DNA of 45,944 nucleotides from DAOTYE01 sp034434915 (lineage in GTDB: Bacteria > Chloroflexota > Dehalococcoidia > Dehalococcoidales > RBG-16-60-22), in NCBI GenBank assembly GCA_034434915.1, contig DAOTYE010000058.1, positions 1 to 45,944 on the forward strand. The letters are read 5' to 3'. Under the pieces are notes generated by a model, which did not search any database, was not told the origin of the DNA, and saw only the letters and a list, made by a program, of their open reading frames with translations. This document shows positions 40,237 through 45,944 of this stretch, piece after piece. Both the position numbers and the translations under genes were made by a program. Within the stretch, counting starts at the first letter, position 1. Each line of letters starts with the position of its first letter.

Positions 40237-41465
40237 TTATCGTGTTCATTCTGGCGGTTATCGGCATGCTCGGCACGGGGTGTGCTTCCGGGCGGAATTT
40301 CAATGCCCGTCTGAGGGAGATTGTGAAGCCCTACACCTTCAGCACGGTGAGATGGGAACTGGGTGTGCTGGGTGAGGCGGTCCGGGGCGCATTCAGCGGC
40401 AAGGATAAGTCCAATCCTGATGTCAGCTGTGTCACCGAATATTTTAGCCTCACCGATAGGATAAAAAAGCTGAAGTCGCAGATTGAGACCGCTAAAGCCA
40501 GGAACAATCAGTCAGATGCGTCTTCTCTGGAAGAAGAGCTTGCCGGACTTGAGGCACAGAAGGCGGCGCTGGAGAACCGGGTTGAGCGGACGCTGGAGGA
40601 GCAGATAGAGGAAACATTTAAAGAGCAGGGCATTTTCCATCCGTTTGACCGCCACGTAAGGGTGAAAGTCACTTTTCCACCTCTGGACTTTAAGCTGGGG
40701 AGACCGCCACACGTCCTTGTCGTTTCCCCGCGCGACCGTATTGAGAGTATCAGGGAAGTCACCTTGAGACAGGACATGACTACCGAACAAATGGAGCGCA
40801 TTGAAGCTGAGGCTGACGCATTAAACGTCTCCTCGCTCGTCGTCAATCTGGGCGGTTTCAGCGGCACGTATCCCACTTTTGTCATCAATGACGCCAGCCT
40901 GCGCTTCACTGTTGACACTGTGGCGGAGGAGTGGCTGCACCAGTACCTCGCTTTCAAGCCGCTGGGCTTCCGCTACCTGCTGGACCTGACCGGCATCGCC
41001 CGCAACTATGAAATCGCCACCATGAATGAGACGGTCGCCAGCATGGTGAGCAAAGAGATTGGTGCTCTTCTCACCACACGTTATTATCCTCTTCACAGCG
41101 GTGATGCAGAGGAGGACAAAGAAGACGCCACCGGCTTCAGTTTCAGTAGGGAGATGAGGGAGATACGGAGAGTGGTGGACACCTTGCTGGCGGAGGGAAA
41201 AGTGCGGGAAGCAGAAAAGTTCATGGAGGAGAAACGGCTTTACCTCCTCAGCAAAGGCTACTATATCAGGAAGCTAAACCAGGCGTACTTTGCCTTCCAC
41301 GGCACGTATGCTGACCGCCCCACCTCTATCAGCCCCATCGGCGCGGAACTAAGAGAATTAAGAAACAGGAGCGCTTCACTCAAAGAGTTCCTGGACACTG
41401 TCTCAGCGATGACCAGTCGGCAGGACCTGCAGAACGCTCTGAAAGAGAGGACCGCCGGTGGCTGA
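40221..41465 (+). CDS. lipoprotein with a degenerate metallopeptidase-like motif
   Basis: 414 residues. A lipoprotein signal (RKGLIIVFILAVIGMLGTGC) puts the lipidated cysteine at 21. A charged coiled coil covers about 74-135. Residues 230-273 have VDTVAEEWLHQYLAFKPLG followed by NETVASM; I read this as a relative of proteins with HEWxHHYLxFxPLG and a later glutamate, i.e. a zinc peptidase layout, but the first histidine is replaced by glutamate (EEWLH, 236-240). The family name is not certain. TTG start, overlapping the sirtuin gene by 16 bases; only this start gives the basic residues of the signal. Expected on the outer face of the membrane. Confidence 0.72.
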   Translation: MRKGLIIVFILAVIGMLGTGCASGRNFNARLREIVKPYTFSTVRWELGVLGEAVRGAFSGKDKSNPDVSCVTEYFSLTDRIKKLKSQIETAKARNNQSDASSLEEELAGLEAQKAALENRVERTLEEQIEETFKEQGIFHPFDRHVRVKVTFPPLDFKLGRPPHVLVVSPRDRIESIREVTLRQDMTTEQMERIEAEADALNVSSLVVNLGGFSGTYPTFVINDASLRFTVDTVAEEWLHQYLAFKPLGFRYLLDLTGIARNYEIATMNETVASMVSKEIGALLTTRYYPLHSGDAEEDKEDATGFSFSREMREIRRVVDTLLAEGKVREAEKFMEEKRLYLLSKGYYIRKLNQAYFAFHGTYADRPTSISPIGAELRELRNRSASLKEFLDTVSAMTSRQDLQNALKERTAGG

Positions 41466-42198
41466 CAATATTGAAGGCAGAAACCCGGTGCTGGAAGCTC
41501 TGAAAGCGGGACGGCCACTCACTAAAATCCTGCTTTCAAACACTATTGAGCGGCACGGCGCGGTGGCGGAAATACTGCATCTGGCTAGGACTAAAGGTAT
41601 CCCGGTAGAGTATGTGCCGCGGCAGGTGCTTGACCGCCGGAGCCTTACCTCTGCCCACCAGGGAGTGATGGCGTCTGCGGCAGTCAAAGAATACTTTGAC
41701 CTGACTGACCTTTTCTCCATATCAGAAGAGCGGGGCGAGCCGCCCTTTTACGTCATCCTTGACGGCATTGAAGACCCGCAGAACTTAGGGTCAATTATCC
41801 GCACCGCTGACGCGAGCGCAGTCCATGGAGTGATTATCCGTTCGCGCCGGGCGGTGGGGCTTACCTCAGCCGTGGAGAGAGCATCAGCGGGGGCGGTGGA
41901 ACATGTGCCAATCGCCAGGGTCGCCAACATCGCACAGGCGGTAAGCATCCTGAAAGAGCATAATGTCTGGGTAATCGGCATAGACCGGGAAGGTAAAATG
42001 GACTTTACTGAAATTGATTACCGACCGCCCACTGCAATCGTCATCGGTAGTGAAGGTGGGGGAATCTCCGACCTGGTCAAGAAGCGGTGTGATATACTTG
42101 CCTCAATTCCGATGGGCGGCAAAGTAACCTCGCTCAATGCCGGGGTCGCCGCGGCGCTAGTCATGTATGAGGCTTTCCGGCAGAGACGGCGCATCTGA
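41458..42198 (+). CDS. rlmB: SpoU/TrmH-family 23S rRNA 2'-O-methyltransferase (RlmB type)
   Basis: 246 residues. An N-terminal substrate-binding domain with NIEGRNPVLEALKAG and HQGVMASAA is followed by the knotted SPOUT domain with motif 1 LDGIEDPQNLGSIIRTADA (about 101-119), motif 2 IGSEGGGISDLVKKRCD and motif 3 IPMGGKVTSLNAGVAAALVMYE. The order matches RlmB, which methylates G2251 in 23S rRNA; other SpoU family members cannot be excluded. GTG start overlapping the lipoprotein gene by eight bases. Its 3' end overlaps the convergent gene by 42 bases. Confidence 0.92.
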   Translation: MADNIEGRNPVLEALKAGRPLTKILLSNTIERHGAVAEILHLARTKGIPVEYVPRQVLDRRSLTSAHQGVMASAAVKEYFDLTDLFSISEERGEPPFYVILDGIEDPQNLGSIIRTADASAVHGVIIRSRRAVGLTSAVERASAGAVEHVPIARVANIAQAVSILKEHNVWVIGIDREGKMDFTEIDYRPPTAIVIGSEGGGISDLVKKRCDILASIPMGGKVTSLNAGVAAALVMYEAFRQRRRI

Positions 42199-42678
42199 GC
42201 CTGTGATTTCCTCCACGCCGAAGCGGGCGCAGACGATGGAGAATTCCCCGTTCACTTTCTGAAAGTAAATGCGGACCCTCTTCCCCTCGTGAAAAATGGG
42301 CTGGTCTTCCACCCACTGACTGATAGTGCCCACTGTCCCTCCCGACGTGGTAATCTGAAGCGTGCTTTCCGCAAAAGGCATCCCTTTCAGATACTTGTCA
42401 ATGGAGAGATAGGTATAGGTGAAAATGGAAGTCTGCTCCTCATTCCACCTGCTTTCCACTCGTTTCACGGTGCCTTCAACGATGTAATCAGCAGTCTTTA
42501 TAATGTAGTTTCTGTCCTGACACTCCGCGATGAGCATGCCAGCGCCGCCGGATTGCTTGACTGTTATCTGGCTTCCTGCCGGTAACGATGTTAATGGTTG
42601 AGGAGGTGATGACGCGGCACACCCCATGACTATGCTCAGGAGGCTGAGGCCTGAGATAATGATAAACAGTTTTCTCAT
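42157..42678 (-). CDS. small predicted lipoprotein
   Basis: 173 residues. Signal peptide RKLFIIISGLSLLSIVMGC with lipidated Cys20, then a proline-rich linker and a beta-rich domain with KTADYIVEGTVKRVESRWNE, YTYLSIDKYLKGMP, TISQWVEDQPIF and EGKRVRIYFQ. These fragments remind me of small OB-like or PepSY-unrelated proteins in Chloroflexota and archaea that begin with an ADxVVEGxV motif, but I cannot name the family. A GGGGGG site precedes ATG 42678. The last 42 bases overlap rlmB end to end. The 166 bases up to the next gene hold no gene that I can support. Confidence 0.75.
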   Translation of the reverse strand: MRKLFIIISGLSLLSIVMGCAASSPPQPLTSLPAGSQITVKQSGGAGMLIAECQDRNYIIKTADYIVEGTVKRVESRWNEEQTSIFTYTYLSIDKYLKGMPFAESTLQITTSGGTVGTISQWVEDQPIFHEGKRVRIYFQKVNGEFSIVCARFGVEEITGSDAPSLPESLIHD

Positions 42679-42844
42679 ACGCCCCCCTGTTTACTTAACG
42701 CAGGAGTAAAAGGAACGTTAGGGGAACACCTCAGTATGAGAAGTAAAAAGCGCATCCCTGCTTCAGGGCAAGACAAAATTTCCCTGAGGGTTATTGGAGG
42801 CAAATCTCCATGAGGACGTATATTCAGTTGGGCGGATTGTAAAG

Positions 42845-43141
42845 CTATTTCTTGCCGGAAAGTTTCTTCTCTACGCCTGTAGCGGCTTCCATCAAGGTCG
42901 CGTTGAGCAATTGAGCCAGTTCCAGCGCCTGTTTAGCGACTGCCTCAACGCGGGCAATGGCTTGAGCCGCAACGCGTGCCGCTTCGTTTGCCGCCTTTTC
43001 GCCGGCGAGTCTGGCTTCCTCTGCCGCCTTTCTGGCGTCTTTTGCGGCGTCGTTTGCTGAGTTTATGCTCTCCTCAATCTCGTCAAGAATTGCCGGGAGA
43101 GGTTTGACCATGATTTTCTGTGTCTTTATCTCACTTGCCAT
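42845..43141 (-). CDS. small alanine-rich helical protein, partner of the large one
   Basis: 98 residues from ATG 43141, chosen because GGAGG lies five bases upstream; the frame opens 57 bases earlier. Residues 9-20 read KIMVKPLPAILDEI, followed by a continuous Ala/Glu/Lys/Arg helix (about 22-75) with heptad-like spacing, then a helix with QALELAQLLNATLMEAAT and a basic end. The KPLPxILDE motif and the helix following it match the N-terminus of the large protein encoded 168 bases upstream on this strand. No membrane segment and no cysteine. Function unknown; it may cap or nucleate the large protein. Confidence 0.8.
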   Translation of the reverse strand: MASEIKTQKIMVKPLPAILDEIEESINSANDAAKDARKAAEEARLAGEKAANEAARVAAQAIARVEAVAKQALELAQLLNATLMEAATGVEKKLSGKK

Positions 43142-43309
43142 TTTTTCCTCCGCTTGGCCAGAGTTGACATTCTGTTTTCCTCTATCTCCCATCTCCATTC
43201 ACTCCTTCATTTGGCTATAAGATTGAATGTGCATGACCGCACGCACTCAATATGGGAAAGTCCCTGTCTCTGAAGCCGTCTCATGTCTCCGCAACGGGCG
43301 GGTCTGTTC

Positions 43310-45517
43310 TTACGGAGCCATAAGCGCAAGGCCCAGACTGATTAACACTGCGGCGCCGATTGATGACAGCAGAACAATAATCAAAAATATGAGGAACTCC
43401 CAGGAAGAGACCACCTTCCTGACCAGTTCTTTCGGAATTGCCTCACCGGCTTTCTTTGCTGCCTCCTCCGCCTGTCTGCCGGCTGTCTCAGCCGCTCTCA
43501 TAGCGGCTTCCGCCCCTCCCATTGCCTGTTTTGCGGATTCCTCAGCTTTTCTCGCTACCTCAGCCGCGGCGCTCATGGCGCTCTCTGCGGCAAGTCTGGC
43601 GTCCTTGGCTATTTTTTCCGCTTTTGCCGCGGCTGCCTCAGCGGCTTTCTTTGCCTCTTCAGCTTTTGCTGCCGCTTCTGCCGCGGCTGCTTTCATGGCG
43701 ACCTCAGCCGCCTCTTTTGCCTGTTTAACGGCCTCTTCCGCTTTTGCTGCCGCCTCTGCCGCGGCAGCTTTCATGGTGACCTCAGCCGCCTCTTTTGCCT
43801 GTTTAACGGCTTCTTCCGCTTTCCTTGCCGCTTCCTCTGCCGCTTTCATAGCGGCTTCTGCGGCTGATTTGGCTGCCTTGCCAGCTTCCTCTGCCGCCTT
43901 CATGGCGGCCTGAGCTACTTTTTCCGCCCTTGCCGCGGCTGCCTCAGCGGCTTTCTTTGCCTCTTCAGCCTGCTTTGCCGCCGCCGTGCCGGCAGCCTTC
44001 ATGGCTTCTTCCGCTGCTTTTCTGGCTCTTTCTGCCGCTTCTTCAGCTTTTGCTGCCGCCTCTGCCGCTGCCGCCTCTGCCGCTTTCTGGGCTGACTCTT
44101 TGGCTATCTGGGAAGCCCTGGTAGCGGCTTCTGCCGCGGCTTCTGCCGCTCTGGCGAGTTCTTCTGCTCTGCTTACCAGCTTATGGAGTGCCTCTGATGC
44201 GGCTCCTACGGCTTCATCACCGGCAATGTCAGCCTGCTCTGCCTTTTTACGAATCTTGTCAGCAACTTCAAAACCGGTTGCCGCTATTTCTTTAGCTTCT
44301 CTGCCTGCCTCATCAACTTTGTCTGCAATGGTTCCTGAGACCCGTGACGCGGCTCCTATGGCTTCATCACCGGCGATGCTTGCCGCCTGAGCTTTAAGGC
44401 GTGTGTCCTCCGCCGCCTGAAACGCTGCCAGCGCCGCGCGCTTCGCTTTTCTGCCGGCGTCTTCTGCTCTAATAGCGGTCTCTGCAGTGATATTTTTTGC
44501 CAGTTCAGCATGCGCGGCTCTGGCGCCCTTAGCACTTTCATCAGCTTGCTTGCCGGCGGCATTGGCGGTTTGAATGGCTTCCTCAACTGCCTGAATTGCC
44601 AGCCGCGCCGCTTCTTCAGCGCGTGCGGCTGCCTCTTCCGCCGCCCTGCGGGCGGCTTCTGCGGCTTCTCTTGCCGCCAGCTCAACTTCCTCAGCTCGTC
44701 TGGTGGCTTCTTCTGCGGCATACTTGGCATCGCGTGCGGTTTCTTCCGCTCTCAGCGCCGCTTCTTCAGCGCGTGCGGCTGCCTCTTCTGCCGAACGGGT
44801 GGCGGACTCAGCCGCCTCACGTGCCGCCGCACTTGCCTCCTCCGCCTTGCGGGCGGCTTCTTCTGCCGCTTTGATAGCTGCTTCTGATGCTCCTTTAGCT
44901 TTTTCCGCGGCGGCTTTAGCCGCCTTCATCGCGGCGTCTGCGGCTGCCTGGGCGCTGGCGCTCGCTTCTTCAGCGCGTGCGGCTGCCTCTTCTGCCGCCT
45001 TAATCGCCGCTTCTGAGGCTTCTCTGGCTCTCTCCGCGGCTTCTTCTGCCGCCGCCTTAGCCGCCTCAGCCGCTTCACGCGCCGCGGCGCTTGCCGCTTC
45101 GGCTCTCTTTGCCGCTTCATCAGCCGCCTTTTTGAAAGCTAACGCGGCAGACTTAGCTCCCTTATCTGCCTCTTCTGCTTTTCTCGCGGCTTCTTCTGCC
45201 GCCGCCCTGGCGGCCTGCGCCACTTTTTCTGCCTTGGTCGCCGCGTCAGTAGCTGCTTTTGTTGCCTCAGCGGCTGCTTTTTCCGCCGCCTTGCGGGCTT
45301 CCTCTGCCCTGCTATCAGCCTTTTCTGAGGCTTTAGTTGCAGATTCAGCCGCCTGTCTGGCGACTCTAGCGGCTTCTTCTGCCCTCCGCGCCGCCTCCGC
45401 CGCCGCCCGGATGTTATCATCCATCTCGTCAAGAATCTGGGGAAGGGGTTTGGTCAATATCTTGGGTGGCTGAACGGGCTCTTTTGATTCGGTGGGGCGC
45501 GGATTCTTGCTGACCAT
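43310..45517 (-). CDS. large alanine-rich coiled-coil protein with a C-terminal membrane anchor
   Basis: 735 residues from ATG 45517 (AGGAGG site six bases upstream; the frame opens earlier but without a site). Residues 1-36 are polar with KILTKPLPQILDEM at 19-32. From about 35 to 695 the chain is an almost pure Ala/Glu/Lys/Arg helix, free of proline and cysteine, with alanine at heptad core positions (AEEAARKAEEA-like blocks). A central, less regular zone (about 365-470) holds two AGDEA[IV]GAAS copies 50 residues apart. The end is IPKELVRK and one membrane helix (about 708-733, WEFLIFLIIVLLSSIG). It looks like a tail-anchored rod tens of nanometres long. Resembles LEA-like and TolA-like helices in composition, but I know no named family. 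Confidence 0.85.
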   Translation of the reverse strand: MVSKNPRPTESKEPVQPPKILTKPLPQILDEMDDNIRAAAEAARRAEEAARVARQAAESATKASEKADSRAEEARKAAEKAAAEATKAATDAATKAEKVAQAARAAAEEAARKAEEADKGAKSAALAFKKAADEAAKRAEAASAAAREAAEAAKAAAEEAAERAREASEAAIKAAEEAAARAEEASASAQAAADAAMKAAKAAAEKAKGASEAAIKAAEEAARKAEEASAAAREAAESATRSAEEAAARAEEAALRAEETARDAKYAAEEATRRAEEVELAAREAAEAARRAAEEAAARAEEAARLAIQAVEEAIQTANAAGKQADESAKGARAAHAELAKNITAETAIRAEDAGRKAKRAALAAFQAAEDTRLKAQAASIAGDEAIGAASRVSGTIADKVDEAGREAKEIAATGFEVADKIRKKAEQADIAGDEAVGAASEALHKLVSRAEELARAAEAAAEAATRASQIAKESAQKAAEAAAAEAAAKAEEAAERARKAAEEAMKAAGTAAAKQAEEAKKAAEAAAARAEKVAQAAMKAAEEAGKAAKSAAEAAMKAAEEAARKAEEAVKQAKEAAEVTMKAAAAEAAAKAEEAVKQAKEAAEVAMKAAAAEAAAKAEEAKKAAEAAAAKAEKIAKDARLAAESAMSAAAEVARKAEESAKQAMGGAEAAMRAAETAGRQAEEAAKKAGEAIPKELVRKVVSSWEFLIFLIIVLLSSIGAAVLISLGLALMAP
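43689..43844. repeat. 78-base tandem repeat in the coiled-coil gene
   Basis: Two copies start at 43689 and 43767 and stay nearly identical for most of 78 bases (26 codons), with few changes, until the second copy diverges after about 43825. Encoded unit: AEEAVKQAKEAAEV[TA]MKA followed by AAAEAAAK. The near identity at base level suggests recent duplication by slippage or unequal exchange. Confidence 0.85.
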
Positions 45518-45613
45518 CGCTAGCCTCCTGAGGCAATCATTATTCAGATGCTCCTGATTGCATCTATATTTTAATGAAATTTTCCCGAAATAATAGATGA
45601 ATAATCGTTCACC

Positions 45614-45642
45614 ATTATAGTTCAATCTTTTGTCCTCTGCAA
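45614..45642 (-). promoter_or_regulatory. promoter of the large coiled-coil gene
   Basis: On the minus strand TTGCAG (45642-45637), exactly 17 bases, consensus TATAAT (45619-45614). The leader of about 90 bases contains a hairpin AGATGC...GCATCT before the ribosome site. Confidence 0.55.
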
Positions 45643-45720
45643 CCCTGTTTTCGCTCGGAAATAATAAGTTTTCTCCTCTTTTGTTAAAAATTCTTATGCA
45701 CGGCTAAAGACATGTGGCGC

Positions 45721-45749
45721 TTGACCTCAGCCATAATAGTCATTACAAT
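45721..45749 (+). promoter_or_regulatory. promoter of the gene at the right edge
   Basis: TTGACC (45721-45726), exactly 17 bases, TACAAT (45744-45749), about 120 bases before the start codon at 45870. Divergent from the coiled-coil promoter. Confidence 0.55.
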
Positions 45750-45782
45750 TGAGGATTACAAGTAACAATTGACATGTGAAAG

Positions 45783-45808
45783 ACCTGCCGGACAAAAACA
45801 CGGCAGGT
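45783..45808 (+). promoter_or_regulatory. 5'-UTR hairpin before the last gene
   Basis: ACCTGCCG (45783-45790) pairs perfectly with CGGCAGGT (45801-45808) around GACAAAAACA. It lies within the roughly 115-base leader, followed by a GC-rich stretch. A regulatory RNA is possible, but I do not recognise a known riboswitch class. Confidence 0.45.
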
Positions 45809-45869
45809 GCTGAGGTCCCCCAGGTATGCGGGCGGACATCTCAAAAGGATTTTTACCAGGAGGTGTGCT

Positions 45870-45944
45870 ATGGCAATTATTGATTCAAAGACGGGGAAAG
45901 TCAGAAAACAGTACACGCTAAAGGAACTTGAGGAAGCGGCTCAA
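45870..45944 (+). CDS. 5' end of an unidentified gene running off the window
   Basis: ATG 45870 follows AGGAGGTG seven bases upstream and opens 25 codons to the end of the window, starting MAIIDSKTGKVRKQYTLKEL. Promoter, leader hairpin and ribosome site support a real gene. The visible part is polar and gives no family. Confidence 0.6.
   Translation, partial: MAIIDSKTGKVRKQYTLKELEEAAQ

Noticed and set aside
42736..42813. 25-codon plus-strand frame with ATG in the gap after rlmB
   Set aside because: No ribosome site at a useful distance, no recognisable motif, and no promoter of note.
43227..44390. Plus-strand frames over the coiled-coil gene
   Set aside because: Same antisense artefact; Ala/Ser-only composition and no initiation signals.
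44703..45473. 256-codon plus-strand frame rich in Ala and Ser
   Set aside because: It is the antisense shadow of the alanine-rich coiled-coil gene: GCN codons read backwards stay open. There is no ribosome site, and the minus-strand frame has one plus a membrane anchor.

Overview
The window looks like a piece of chromosome from a bacterium of the phylum Chloroflexota, most likely class Dehalococcoidia. The main evidence is the 16S rRNA gene read directly on the minus strand (about 911-2410). Its 5' region and central signatures resemble Dehalococcoides-type 16S as I remember it, and it is not linked to 23S/5S, as in that class. No database search was possible, so the assignment is an inference. 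Most of the window is dense, housekeeping-type chromosome with long operons, many 1-10 base overlaps and frequent GTG/TTG starts. No CRISPR array, complete insertion sequence or prophage is visible.

Layout. 1-612: the first codons of a minus-strand gene, a truncated tyrosine recombinase and tRNA-Ile(GAT). 613-2540: the 16S gene with a strong promoter and a long leader/trailer processing stem. 2633-6309: a DUF1614 membrane protein, biotin-protein ligase (opposite strand), and a slipin/NfeD membrane-protease pair. 6543-13020: a plus-strand histidine operon hisZ-hisG-hisD-hisC-hisB plus a NapH-like polyferredoxin; HisG is a double-length tandem protein. 13022-18936: a minus-strand purine operon, transcribed guaA, a 48-residue zinc-ribbon gene, purD, purE, purB, purC. 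19026-21896: the four core bacterial t6A tRNA-modification genes tsaE-tsaB-tsaD-tsaC. 22061-34095: branched-chain amino acid genes ilvD-ilvB-two ilvN-type subunits-ilvC-leuA-leuC-leuD-leuB, with accessory genes embedded between the leu genes (MgtC-like, DsrE-like, PNPOx-like, MGMT-like, HicAB).

34098-36538: three minus-strand genes (VOC protein, SagB-type nitroreductase, LarA-like protein). 36711-42198: plus-strand plsY, two genes I cannot assign, a thymidylate-synthase-family protein, a sirtuin, a lipoprotein with a degenerate metallopeptidase-like motif, and an RlmB-type rRNA methyltransferase. 42157-45517: a small minus-strand lipoprotein and two alanine-rich helical proteins that share an N-terminal KPLPxILDE motif; the larger is about 735 residues and ends in one membrane segment. 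The last 75 bases start a new plus-strand gene behind a good promoter and a 5'-UTR hairpin.

Most unusual items: the tandem HisG whose halves seem to have lost complementary motifs; the paired alanine-rich helical proteins; purD with an apparent ATC start; the small zinc-ribbon gene inside the purine operon; the two successive acetolactate synthase regulatory subunits; and the toxin-antitoxin and repair/redox genes inside the leucine operon.
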